Of a stretch of DNA of 42,513 nucleotides, positions 33,563 to 41,629 are shown in pieces. The translations under genes were made by a program, and so were the position numbers. Position 1 is the first letter of the stretch; each line of letters opens with the position of its first letter. The stretch is from Pseudomonadota bacterium (GTDB lineage: Bacteria; Pseudomonadota; Gammaproteobacteria; Acidiferrobacterales; Acidiferrobacteraceae): the NCBI GenBank assembly GCA_021816425.1, contig JAKAXT010000007.1:1-42513 (forward strand), given 5' to 3'. A model generated the notes under the pieces. That model had not been told where the DNA came from and did no database searches. It was given only the letters and a program-made list of their open reading frames with translations.

Positions 33563-34711
33563 TCATGAGGGATTGCGAAACGGTGTGTGCTCGTTCAATT
33601 CGTTCAGGGTGATTTCAAGACCGGCGTTTTCCCGCAGAAGAAACTGGTCCACCGCCCGGTGGAATTGCGGATGATCGAGCCAGTGCATGGAATAGGTCGG
33701 CGTCGGCAGAAAACCCCGGCTCAACTTGTGTGGGCCCTGCGCGCCGGCCTCGAAGCGACCGAGACCGTGGGCGAGGCAGTAATCGATCGCCTGGTAGTAG
33801 CAGGTCTCGAAGTGTAGCCCGGGCAGGGCCGCAAGAGCCCCCCAATACCGACCGTACAGCGTCTGGTCGTCACGGAAGAAGAGCGCGCCCGCCACGACTT
33901 TCGCATCTTGGCTTGCCATGAGCAGGACCACTCCCGGGACCGTGGCACCGATGCGGGAGAAGAAGTCGCGCGTGAGGTAGGGTATCGCGCCATATTTCGA
34001 GATCGTGGCGATGTAGAGGCCGTAGAAGGCGTCCCAGAGGGCCTCGGTCAAATCCCGTCCTTCGTAGAAGGCGTATCGGACCCCGGCGCAGGCGACCTGG
34101 CGGCGCTCGCGCCGGATGTTCTTGCGTTTCGGGGCGGAGAGCGCGGCCAGATAATCCGCGAAGTTCGACCAGCCGGCGTTCTGCCAATGGAACTGGAAGC
34201 CGGTGCGTTGCGAAAAGCCCTCGCGCGCCAGGATCTCGCAGTCATCGGCGGTGGTGAAGAGCCAATGAACGGACGATGCATGGGTCCTTGCCGCGTGCGC
34301 GCGCAGCGCAGCTATGGCAGTCCGCGCGAGACGCGACTTGTCCGACGTGTCGCGGCATAAAAGCCTGGGCCCCGTGATCGGCGTGAACGGGATCGCCGCG
34401 ACCAGCTTGGGATAATAGTTCAGGCCGGCGTCCTGGTAGGCGTGTGCCCACGCCCAATCAAAGACGTATTCGCCGTAGGAGTGGGACTTGCGATAGAGGG
34501 GGACGATCGCCGACAGCTGCGCGCCTTCATACACCGCCAAAGGCTCCGGGCGCCAGCCCGTGCCGCCACCGACCGATCCGCTTTCCTCGAGGGCCAGAAG
34601 GAATTCGTGGCGCAGGAAGGGCTGGGGGCCTGATAGGGCGTTCCACATGTCCTGCGGCACCTCCGCCACGCTGCCGAGGAATGAGCAGCTGATGGCCGCG
34701 GAGTCTATCAT
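33563..34711 (-). CDS. FemAB-like (DUF482) GNAT-fold acyltransferase-like protein
   Basis: A 382-aa cytosolic protein of the family often labelled peptidogalycan biosynthesis / FemAB-like (PF04339). Marks are FLRHEFLLALEESGSVGGGTGW, VPLYRKSHSYGEYVFDWAWAHAY, the fixed block ITGPRLL, LSAPKRKNIRRERR, and late HKLSRGFLPTPTYSMHWL. The fold resembles two GNAT domains that transfer an aminoacyl or acyl group; substrate and role are not established. Its ATG overlaps the TolC-like stop as ATGA, so it is translated with the efflux pair upstream, and aat follows after 118 bases. In my memory of other gammaproteobacteria this family often adjoins aat/bpt, so the N-degron genes may be its true partners. 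Confidence 0.85.
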   Translation of the reverse strand: MIDSAAISCSFLGSVAEVPQDMWNALSGPQPFLRHEFLLALEESGSVGGGTGWRPEPLAVYEGAQLSAIVPLYRKSHSYGEYVFDWAWAHAYQDAGLNYYPKLVAAIPFTPITGPRLLCRDTSDKSRLARTAIAALRAHAARTHASSVHWLFTTADDCEILAREGFSQRTGFQFHWQNAGWSNFADYLAALSAPKRKNIRRERRQVACAGVRYAFYEGRDLTEALWDAFYGLYIATISKYGAIPYLTRDFFSRIGATVPGVVLLMASQDAKVVAGALFFRDDQTLYGRYWGALAALPGLHFETCYYQAIDYCLAHGLGRFEAGAQGPHKLSRGFLPTPTYSMHWLDHPQFHRAVDQFLLRENAGLEITLNELNEHTPFRNPS

Positions 34712-36111
34712 GGGTGCGTGCCGACCCCCGTCGCCGCGTGTCCGTTGCTCGGCGTGGATGACGCGGACGGCGGCTTTAAGAGCGCATTGAGCCGGTCGAT
34801 ATCGCCAGCCGTCAGGTGACTCATCGCCGCCTTTAGCTCGAGCTGACCGAGAAGATAATCGTAGGTGGCGCGCGCGAAGTCCCGCCGGGACCGGTAATAG
34901 GCCTGTTCGGCGCGCAGCACATCGAGGTTGTTGCGAATGCCGACCCGGGCCCCGAGGCGCTCGGAGGCGAGGGCCTGGCGCGCCGCCGCGCGAGCGGCCT
35001 TCAGCGCCCGGATCTCGTCGTAGCCATTACGCACATTCAAGAAGGCCTGGCGGACATCGAAGCGAACGCGGCGCTGGATGCGCAACGCGGCCACATGCGC
35101 GCGAAAGGCCGCCGCGCTTGCGTGCGCGCTCTTCGCCGAAAGCTCGCCACCCTGGTAGATCGGCAGGTTGAGGTCGATCCCTATGGTCTTGTCGCGCAGG
35201 ACGGTCCCGAAACCGAACTCGCCATTGTCTGCCCGGCTGTAGCTATAGGCGGCCTCGGCCCTGATGGTGGGGTAACGGCCGGCAGACGCGGCGCGCGCGG
35301 CGGCGGCGGCCGCTGCGGCCTCTCTGCGCGCGGCTTGCAGGACCAGGTTGTGATCGAAGGCGTGGGCCTCGTCTGCGGCAAGCACGCCCGTGCGCGGGCG
35401 CGGAAGCGCGTGATGGAGATCGAGGGACCAGAGGCCATGCGCGGGCGCGCCCGTCATGCGCTCGATGCGCGCGCGGGCGAGACGCAGGGCGTTCCGGGCA
35501 GCGAGGGTGGCGGCGCGGACCGCCTCGTATTGCGCGCGCGCCTCGTTGGCGTCGGTGATGGGGGCGCGCCCCAGATGGAAGCTGTGCATCGCCGAGGCGT
35601 ATTCGGCGCGTAACGCGCGCTCCTCGGCCCTTCTAAGGTGCAAGTCGTCGCGCGCGAGGAGATAGCCGAAGTACTTGGCGCACACGGCGAGGACGAGGTC
35701 GCTCTTGGCGAGGTCGTAACGGCTGCGCGCCGCGCGTATGGTGTCGCCGGCGGCACGGTAGGCATAGAGGGCCTGGATGTCGAGCAAGGTCTCGGTGATC
35801 GACACGCCGTAACCGTGCGCGTTGAACGTGAAGTGGCCGCTTGGGAAGACGAAGGTCGACGAACCCCCGAGGATGCGGCTCGTGAGGTCGTTGTAGCTCG
35901 TATTGGCCTGTGCCGAGATGCGGGGCAGAAAGGCGGAGCGCGCCTCGGGTCCTAGGGTGCGCGCCTCGCGGTAGGATGCCGCCGATTGCCGATAACGCAT
36001 GTCATGGGCGCGGGCGGCAAGAAAGATGGACTTCAGATCGGCGGCGGGCGCCTGTCGGGCGGCGCAGGCGAGTACTGTCGGAATGAGCGCGAAGAGCAGT
36101 CGTTTTTTCAT
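34708..36111 (-). CDS. TolC-family outer membrane protein
   Basis: A 467-aa outer membrane channel of the TolC type I-secretion/efflux group. A signal peptide (KKRLLFALIPTVLACA, cleavage near APA-AD) is followed by LKSIFLAARAHDMRYR, LPRISAQANTSYND, GYGVSITETLLD, the long helices with a second repeat PTIRAEAAYSYSRADN, LNLPIYQGGELSAK and the closing RVGIRNNLDVLRAEQAYYRSRRDF. I start at the ATG of MKKRLL; another ATG 7 codons upstream (36132) has a slightly better ribosome site. It follows the adaptor gene and overlaps the acyltransferase-like gene as ATGA. There is no pump gene in this operon. Confidence 0.92.
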   Translation of the reverse strand: MKKRLLFALIPTVLACAARQAPAADLKSIFLAARAHDMRYRQSAASYREARTLGPEARSAFLPRISAQANTSYNDLTSRILGGSSTFVFPSGHFTFNAHGYGVSITETLLDIQALYAYRAAGDTIRAARSRYDLAKSDLVLAVCAKYFGYLLARDDLHLRRAEERALRAEYASAMHSFHLGRAPITDANEARAQYEAVRAATLAARNALRLARARIERMTGAPAHGLWSLDLHHALPRPRTGVLAADEAHAFDHNLVLQAARREAAAAAAAARAASAGRYPTIRAEAAYSYSRADNGEFGFGTVLRDKTIGIDLNLPIYQGGELSAKSAHASAAAFRAHVAALRIQRRVRFDVRQAFLNVRNGYDEIRALKAARAAARQALASERLGARVGIRNNLDVLRAEQAYYRSRRDFARATYDYLLGQLELKAAMSHLTAGDIDRLNALLKPPSASSTPSNGHAATGVGTHP

Positions 36112-36206
36112 GACCGGACGAAAACCTCCCATGATGATCCCGCGCTTTAAGGGCGCCTAGGATAGCATTTTCGGGGCAGGCCACGGGGCGTGGCGTCTGA
36201 CGGGCT

Positions 36207-37079
36207 TCAAGGATCGTGCGGCCCTTTCACCCGCACCCGCATGCCGTCGACCAGGCGGGTCGGGGCATGGATCACGATCTCGGTCGTGACGCGCAGCCCC
36301 GAGCGCACCACCATGCCTTGTGGCACGCTTTGCCCCATCGCGATGCGGCGTTCCTGCACCCGCCCCTTGTGCACCACGAACACGACGGCGCCGGGGCCGC
36401 GCAAGGAGATCGCCTCGCGCGGGATCACGAGTCTCGCGCGAGTCGCCGTCACCACATCGACCCGCAGGGGGCTGCCTACGGCAAAGCCGCGGCGCGGCGG
36501 CAAATCGATCCAGGCATAGACGGCATGCCCTTTCTTGGGGTTTGTGAGGCGGGCGATGGTGGCCTTGAGGGGTGTGCGCGGCGCAAGCGGGCTGTGCACG
36601 AAGACCCGCTCGCCGACGCGCAAGGCCGGGCGCAGACTGGCCGGGAACGGGGCCCGGGCCTTGCGGATCGAGGCGCCGGAGAGTGCGAACAGGCGTTGCC
36701 AGGGCTGCACGCGCTGGCCCGCGCTTACGAATACCCGCGTCACGGTGGCGGTCACGGGCGCCCGAATCGCGATGCGCGGTCGAGCCCGCCCCGGCGGGCC
36801 CGCCAGGCGCAGGCGGCCGACGATCTGCCCGCGCGTGACGACCGACCCCGTCTGCACCGCGACGCGGGTCAGGACCCCGGCGCGCGGCGCGGTAATGACC
36901 GGGCTTGCGCCACGCTCGACGTCGCCCACGGCGCTTCGCGTCTGCGCGACCTCTGTCGCCACCGGATGCCCGACGTCGACTGCGACCGGCGTCCCGGCCC
37001 CGTGGGCGTCGTGACGCGAGCAGGCCGCGAGGAGCGCGCTTAGGACGGCAAGCGCAGCGCGGCGTCGAAAGCTGGACAC
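36207..37079 (-). CDS. RND-type periplasmic adaptor lipoprotein, short
   Basis: A 290-aa HlyD/AcrA-like adaptor. It begins with a lipoprotein signal ending in LLAAC (Cys20), then a lipoyl-like half (ASPVITAPRAGVLTRVAVQTGSVVTRGQIVGRL), a second (IAIRAPVTATVTRVFVSAGQRVQPWQRLFAL), a beta-barrel part and VIPREAISLRGPGAVVFVV...GLRVTTEIVIHAPTRLVDGMRV. The alpha-hairpin is nearly absent, so it is well under the usual 350-400 aa, a form seen in some copper/heavy-metal adaptors. GTG start with GAGGG about 8 bases upstream. First gene before the TolC-like gene; divergent from sucC. Which pump it serves is unknown. Confidence 0.85.
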   Translation of the reverse strand: MSSFRRRAALAVLSALLAACSRHDAHGAGTPVAVDVGHPVATEVAQTRSAVGDVERGASPVITAPRAGVLTRVAVQTGSVVTRGQIVGRLRLAGPPGRARPRIAIRAPVTATVTRVFVSAGQRVQPWQRLFALSGASIRKARAPFPASLRPALRVGERVFVHSPLAPRTPLKATIARLTNPKKGHAVYAWIDLPPRRGFAVGSPLRVDVVTATRARLVIPREAISLRGPGAVVFVVHKGRVQERRIAMGQSVPQGMVVRSGLRVTTEIVIHAPTRLVDGMRVRVKGPHDP

Positions 37080-37106
37080 GGGGTACCCTCATTGAGCGTG
37101 GTCGTC

Positions 37107-37135
37107 ATGGTAGCGATGGCCCCGGGGCGCTGCAA
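37107..37135 (-). promoter_or_regulatory. Promoter of the adaptor-TolC operon
   Basis: TTGCAG (37135-37130), 17-base spacer, TACCAT (37112-37107) on the minus strand. The predicted start near 37100 leaves a leader of about 20 bases before the GTG. It lies within the 114-base spacer shared with sucC. Confidence 0.45.
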
Positions 37136-37155
37136 GATGCGCCGGCACTCTGTGG

Positions 37156-37161
37156 CATAAT
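37156..37161 (+). promoter_or_regulatory. Candidate -10 box for sucC
   Basis: CATAAT, 5 of 6 to consensus, 32 bases before the sucC TTG and followed by GGCGGC as at other promoters here. No acceptable -35 is seen at 16-18 bases. Confidence 0.35.
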
Positions 37162-37193
37162 GGCGGCGGAATTCGCTGGTCGAGGAGGTTGCG

Positions 37194-38342
37194 TTGCGTC
37201 TGCATGAATATCAGGCCAAGGCCTTGTTCGCGGCTCGCGGTATCGCGACGCCGCCCGGAGTGGTCGTGACGGCGGTGGAGGAGGTCGCGTCGGCGCTCGC
37301 GGCGCTTGCGACGCCGCAGTGCGTGGTGAAGGCCCAGATCCACGCGGGGGCCCGCGGACACGCGGGCGGGGTCCGCGTGGTGCCCTCGGGCGAGGTCGCG
37401 GCGCACGTGAAGGCGCTCCTGGGGACGCGGCTCGTGACGAGCCAGACCGGGGCCTCCGGTCTGCCGGTCGATGCGCTGCTTCTGGAGGCGCCGATGACGG
37501 CCGCAGCCGAACTCTATCTGGCGTGTGTCCTGGATCGGCGCGCAGGCGCGCGCGTCGTGCTCGCCGGACGACAGGGCGGCATGGGGATCGAGGCGGGTGA
37601 GAGACCCGTCTCGCGGGTCATAGATACCCTGCGCGGCTTTTCGGGCTACGAGGGTCGTGACCTGGCCCGGGCGATCGGGCTTTCGGGGCGCGCGGTCGCG
37701 GCCTTCGGCGATGTCGTGTCGGCGCTCGTGGCCCTGGCCGTGGCGCACGATGCGCTGCTCGTCGAGATCAACCCGCTCATGCTGCGCGAGGACGGGACCT
37801 TGGTCGCGGGCGATGGCAAGATCGAGATCGACGACAACGCCCTGTTCCGGCAACCGGCCCTCGAGGCCCTGCGCGACCCGCGCCAAGGCGATGCCAAGGA
37901 CGAAGAGGCGCGGGAGCGCGGCCTCCAGTACATAAGCCTCGACGGCGACATAGGGTGCCTCGTGAACGGGGCGGGGCTTGCCATGGCCACCATGGACCTC
38001 ATCGCCCAGGCCGGCGGACGGCCCGCGAACTTCCTCGACGTAGGGGGCGGTACGACGGCGCAGAAGGTCGCCGAGGCCTTGCGGTTGCTGGCCCGCGACC
38101 CGCGCGTCAAGGTCGTGCTCGTGAACATCTTCGGTGGCATCGTGCGCTGTGACCTCATCGCCGAGGGCCTGTTGTTGGCCGCCTCCAGTCTCGGCCGGCC
38201 GCTGCCTATCGTGGTGCGGCTCGTGGGCACGCGCGAGGAGGAGGGTCGTCGGGCGCTCGCGGAGGGTGGGCTTCTCGGCGATGTCACGCAGGATCTGGAG
38301 GAGGCGGCGCAGCTTGCGGTGCGCCGGGCACAAGCGGCATGA
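37194..38342 (+). CDS. sucC: Succinyl-CoA synthetase beta subunit
   Basis: With SucD, interconverts succinyl-CoA and succinate with formation of ATP or GTP in the TCA cycle. At 382 aa it has an ATP-grasp N-terminal domain ([32 protein letters not shown]), the metal ligands in VEINPLML and [13 protein letters not shown], and the C-terminal domain with [29 protein letters not shown] and [10 protein letters not shown]. It starts with TTG (37194), fixed by GAGGAGG five to six bases upstream and the family N-terminus. The rare TTG may limit its yield. Its stop overlaps sucD as ATGA. Confidence 0.96.
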   Translation: MRLHEYQAKALFAARGIATPPGVVVTAVEEVASALAALATPQCVVKAQIHAGARGHAGGVRVVPSGEVAAHVKALLGTRLVTSQTGASGLPVDALLLEAPMTAAAELYLACVLDRRAGARVVLAGRQGGMGIEAGERPVSRVIDTLRGFSGYEGRDLARAIGLSGRAVAAFGDVVSALVALAVAHDALLVEINPLMLREDGTLVAGDGKIEIDDNALFRQPALEALRDPRQGDAKDEEARERGLQYISLDGDIGCLVNGAGLAMATMDLIAQAGGRPANFLDVGGGTTAQKVAEALRLLARDPRVKVVLVNIFGGIVRCDLIAEGLLLAASSLGRPLPIVVRLVGTREEEGRRALAEGGLLGDVTQDLEEAAQLAVRRAQAA

Positions 38343-39208
38343 GCGTGCTCATTCACAAGCAGACCCGGGTCCTCTGCCAGGGGTTTACCGGTAAGCAGGG
38401 GACCTTTCACTGTCAGCAGGCCCTGGAGTACGGGACCGACATCGTAGGCGGCGTGACCCCCGGGAAGGGGGGCACGCGGCACCTGGAACGGCCGGTGTTC
38501 GATACCGTGGCCGAGGCCGTGGCCGCCGTGCGCCCGGACGCCTCGGTGATCTACGTCCCGGCGCCCATGGCGGCTGACGCCATCCTCGAGGCGGCCGCGG
38601 CCGGCATCGGTCTTGTGGTGTGTATCACCGAGGGCATCCCGGTGGCGGACATGCTGCGCGTGAAGGCGCTCTTGCCCGCGACCACGCGGCTCATCGGGCC
38701 CAATTGCCCGGGGATCATCACCTCCGGAGAGTGCAAGATCGGGATCATGCCGGGCGCCATCCATAAACCCGGGATCGTGGGCATCGTGTCGCGTTCCGGG
38801 ACCTTGACGTATGAGGCGGTGGCGCAGACCACGGCCGAAGGCCTCGGGCAGACCACCTGCATCGGCATCGGAGGAGATCCCGTGCACGGTCTTGGGTTCA
38901 TCGATTGCCTGGAACTCTTCGAGGCCGACGCGGCCACTCAGGGCATCCTGCTCGTGGGCGAGATCGGAGGCACGGAAGAAGAGGAGGCGGCGGATTACAT
39001 ACGCGAGCACGTGCGAAAGCCCGTGGTCGCCTATATCGCCGGCATGACCGCCCCCCCGGGTCGGCGCATGGGGCACGCGGGCGCGGTCATAGCGGGGGCG
39101 CTCGGCACCGCGCAGGCGAAGAAGTCCGCCCTGCGCGAGGTCGGTGTCACTGTGGTCGACTCGCCGGCGCGGATGGGCCGCGCCTTGGCCGGGAGATTGG
39201 CGCGATAA
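38339..39208 (+). CDS. sucD: Succinyl-CoA synthetase alpha subunit
   Basis: The CoA-binding, phosphorylated subunit of succinyl-CoA synthetase (289 aa; E. coli 289). N-terminal Rossmann domain with [21 protein letters not shown] and [30 protein letters not shown]; and the phosphorylated His246 in GHAGAVI, at the same residue number as in E. coli. Coupled upstream to sucC (ATGA) and downstream to nadE (TAATG, one shared base). The tight three-gene overlap makes one transcript very likely. Confidence 0.97.
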   Translation: MSVLIHKQTRVLCQGFTGKQGTFHCQQALEYGTDIVGGVTPGKGGTRHLERPVFDTVAEAVAAVRPDASVIYVPAPMAADAILEAAAAGIGLVVCITEGIPVADMLRVKALLPATTRLIGPNCPGIITSGECKIGIMPGAIHKPGIVGIVSRSGTLTYEAVAQTTAEGLGQTTCIGIGGDPVHGLGFIDCLELFEADAATQGILLVGEIGGTEEEEAADYIREHVRKPVVAYIAGMTAPPGRRMGHAGAVIAGALGTAQAKKSALREVGVTVVDSPARMGRALAGRLAR

Positions 39209-40824
39209 TGGCGACGTTGGCGCTCTGCCAGATGCGTTGCGAGGTCGGCAATATCGCCGGCAATGCGCGGCGCATGGCGGCTTTCGCGCGCGAGGCACGC
39301 GATGATCACAAGGCGGATCTGATCGCGTTCCCGGAACTTGCCCTGACCGGCTATCCGCCCGAGGATCTCTTGCTGCGCGCCGAGTTCGTGGCCCGCGCCC
39401 GGGCGGCCGTCCTGGAGCTTGCGGCGCTCTGTCCGGGGATCGATATGCTGGTGGGCCTCCCGTGGGCCGAAAACGGGAAACTCTACAATGCGGTGGCGTG
39501 GGTCCATGGCGGGGTCATCGCGGGGCTCTACCGCAAGCAGGTGCTGCCGAACTACGGGGTGTTCGACGAGCAGCGGTATTTCAAGGCCGGGAGGGGCCCG
39601 CTCGTGCGCCCCGTAAACGGCATCAGGGTCGGCGTCACCATTTGTGAGGACCTGTGGGAACCGGGGCCCGTGGGCGGTGCCGCGGAGGCGGGGGCGAAGG
39701 TCGTGGTGAACGTGAACGCCTCGCCCTACCATCGCGACAAGGATCGCCTGCGATTGCAGGTGGCCGCCGGGCGCGCCATCGACGGCCGCGTGTCGCTTGC
39801 CTACGTGAACATGGTGGGCGGGCAAGATGAGCTCGTATTCGACGGGATGTCGTTCGTCGTGGACGCTGCGGGCGAGAGCCGCGCGCGCGCCGCGGGCTTC
39901 GTGGAGGAGCTCTTGATCGCCCACTTCGACGGAGACGGCCGTCCCGGGAGCGGGGCCTGCGCATCGTGGCCCACCGGCGAGGAGGCGCTTTACGAGGCCT
40001 TGAAGCTCGGTCTCTCCGACTATGTCCGACGTAACGGCTTTGGGACGCTGGTGTTGGGACTCTCCGGCGGTATCGATTCGGCGCTGACGCTCGCCTTGTG
40101 CCGTGATGCCTTGCCGCAGGTGGCGCTGCGACCCGTCATGATGCCATCGCGCTACACGCAGGCGATGAGCATCGAGGATGCGCGCGCCGAGGCGAACGCG
40201 CTCGGCCTTACGCTTCCGGTCATCCCGATCGATGCCCTGTATGACGATTTTGCGTCGGCACTGGATCCGCTTTGGGACGGCCCCGGGCGGGCCTTGGCCG
40301 CCGAGAACCTTCAGGCGCGGATCCGCGGGACTCTGCTCATGACGATCGCCAACGCCCATCGTGGGCTCGTGGTGGTGACCAGCAACAAGAGCGAACTTGC
40401 GGTGGGATACACGACCCTCTACGGGGACATGGCAGGCGGTTATGCGCCTCTAAAGGATGTCTTCAAGACGGACGTCTATGCCCTGGCGCGTTATCGCAAT
40501 CGGCAGGGCGCGATCATCCCCGAGCGCGTCATCGAGCGCGCCCCGAGCGCGGAACTGCGCCTCGACCAAAAGGACAGCGACAGCCTCCCGGCCTATGATC
40601 TGCTGGATGCGGTGCTAAGGCGCTACGTCGAGCAGGATTGGGACGCCGACCGCCTGGTCGCCGCCGGATTCGAGAAGCCGCTGGTCGATGAGGTCTTGCG
40701 GTTGGTGCGCGCCGCCGAACACAAGCGCAAGCAGGCGCCCCTTGGCACGCGCGTCACGGCGCGCGCCTTCGGGCGCGACTGGCGCTATCCGGTGACGGCT
40801 TCCTACGAGCCGCCGAGGACGTGA
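39208..40824 (+). CDS. nadE: Glutamine-dependent NAD+ synthetase
   Basis: Amidates deamido-NAD to NAD+ using glutamine and ATP. This 538-aa two-domain protein has a nitrilase-like glutaminase domain with Glu43 (FPELALTGYPPED), Lys110 (YRKQVLPNYGVFDE) and Cys146 (VTICEDLW), then the synthetase domain with the ATP-pyrophosphatase loop LGLSGGIDS (286-291), VTSNKSELAVGYTTLYGDMAGGYAPLKDV and PSAELRLDQKDSDSLP. The two active sites are complete, so free ammonia is not required. The ATG shares its A with the sucD stop (TAATG). The last 22 bases overlap the end of convergent bamD. Confidence 0.96.
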   Translation: MATLALCQMRCEVGNIAGNARRMAAFAREARDDHKADLIAFPELALTGYPPEDLLLRAEFVARARAAVLELAALCPGIDMLVGLPWAENGKLYNAVAWVHGGVIAGLYRKQVLPNYGVFDEQRYFKAGRGPLVRPVNGIRVGVTICEDLWEPGPVGGAAEAGAKVVVNVNASPYHRDKDRLRLQVAAGRAIDGRVSLAYVNMVGGQDELVFDGMSFVVDAAGESRARAAGFVEELLIAHFDGDGRPGSGACASWPTGEEALYEALKLGLSDYVRRNGFGTLVLGLSGGIDSALTLALCRDALPQVALRPVMMPSRYTQAMSIEDARAEANALGLTLPVIPIDALYDDFASALDPLWDGPGRALAAENLQARIRGTLLMTIANAHRGLVVVTSNKSELAVGYTTLYGDMAGGYAPLKDVFKTDVYALARYRNRQGAIIPERVIERAPSAELRLDQKDSDSLPAYDLLDAVLRRYVEQDWDADRLVAAGFEKPLVDEVLRLVRAAEHKRKQAPLGTRVTARAFGRDWRYPVTASYEPPRT

Positions 40825-41585
40825 GCGCGCCGCAGGCGCTTTAGGTAGCGGCTCGAGGGGAAATTGCGGGCCAGGATGCGCGCCGTATCGCGGCTCAGGT
40901 CGACCATGCCCATGCGCTCATAGGCCATGGCCATGAGCCCCAGGGCGTCGGCAACGGCCGGGGTTCGCGGATAGTGCTCGATCACGCGCTTGCAGCGGTT
41001 GGCGGTCGCGACATAGGCGCCACGGATATAGTAGTAGCGGGCCACCGCGATGCTGTTGCGGGCGAGCATGTCGGTGAGATAGTTGACGCGCTCGGCCGCG
41101 TCGGGCGCGTACTCGCTGTGCGGGTATTTCTTTACGACCGTTTCAAACGCCCTTAGGGCCGCGCGCAACGCCGTGCTATCGCGGCCCTGCAGCTGGTTCA
41201 CGCCAAAGGCGCGCTCTATAATGCTTCTATTTTTATTGAAATCGACGAGCCCTTGGAGATAATAGGCGTAGGCGACGCGCGGATCGGTCGGGTGGAGGCG
41301 TATGAACCGCTTGGTGGCGGCGATGGCGGCGTCCGACTCGCCGGATTTGTAATAGGCGTAGGCCACGACGATCTCCGCCTGGGCGGCGTAGCGGCCGTAG
41401 GGGTAGCTTGCCTCGAGCTCCTCGAGCAGCTGCACGGCATGATGATAATTGCCGGCTTTGAGAGAGCTCACCGCGTTGGCGTAGAATCGCTGGGCCGGCC
41501 AGTGATGGGTCTTGTGATGGTCGCGGCCGCAGGCCGTGAGGCCGGCAAGGGCGAAAACGAGAAAAACGCGGGACAGGGGACGCAT
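40803..41585 (-). CDS. bamD: Outer membrane assembly lipoprotein BamD
   Basis: An essential part of the BAM complex that inserts beta-barrel proteins into the outer membrane. At 260 aa it has a lipoprotein signal ending in LTAC (Cys19), then tetratricopeptide-like repeats: YANAVSSLKAGNYHHAVQLLEELEASYPYGRYAAQAEIVVAYAYYKSGE, FIRLHPTDPRVAYAYYLQGLVDF, and later YPHSEYAPDA and YYIRGAYVATANRCKRVIEHYPRTPAVADAL. ATG with AGAGG 7 bases upstream, chosen because it begins the lipoprotein signal; an upstream in-frame extension of nine codons is unlikely. Divergent from rluD, the usual gammaproteobacterial arrangement. Confidence 0.96.
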   Translation of the reverse strand: MRPLSRVFLVFALAGLTACGRDHHKTHHWPAQRFYANAVSSLKAGNYHHAVQLLEELEASYPYGRYAAQAEIVVAYAYYKSGESDAAIAATKRFIRLHPTDPRVAYAYYLQGLVDFNKNRSIIERAFGVNQLQGRDSTALRAALRAFETVVKKYPHSEYAPDAAERVNYLTDMLARNSIAVARYYYIRGAYVATANRCKRVIEHYPRTPAVADALGLMAMAYERMGMVDLSRDTARILARNFPSSRYLKRLRRAHVLGGS

Positions 41586-41629
41586 GCCTACCTCTCTGAT
41601 ATGCCGGTGCAAGCTTAACCGGATTTGGC

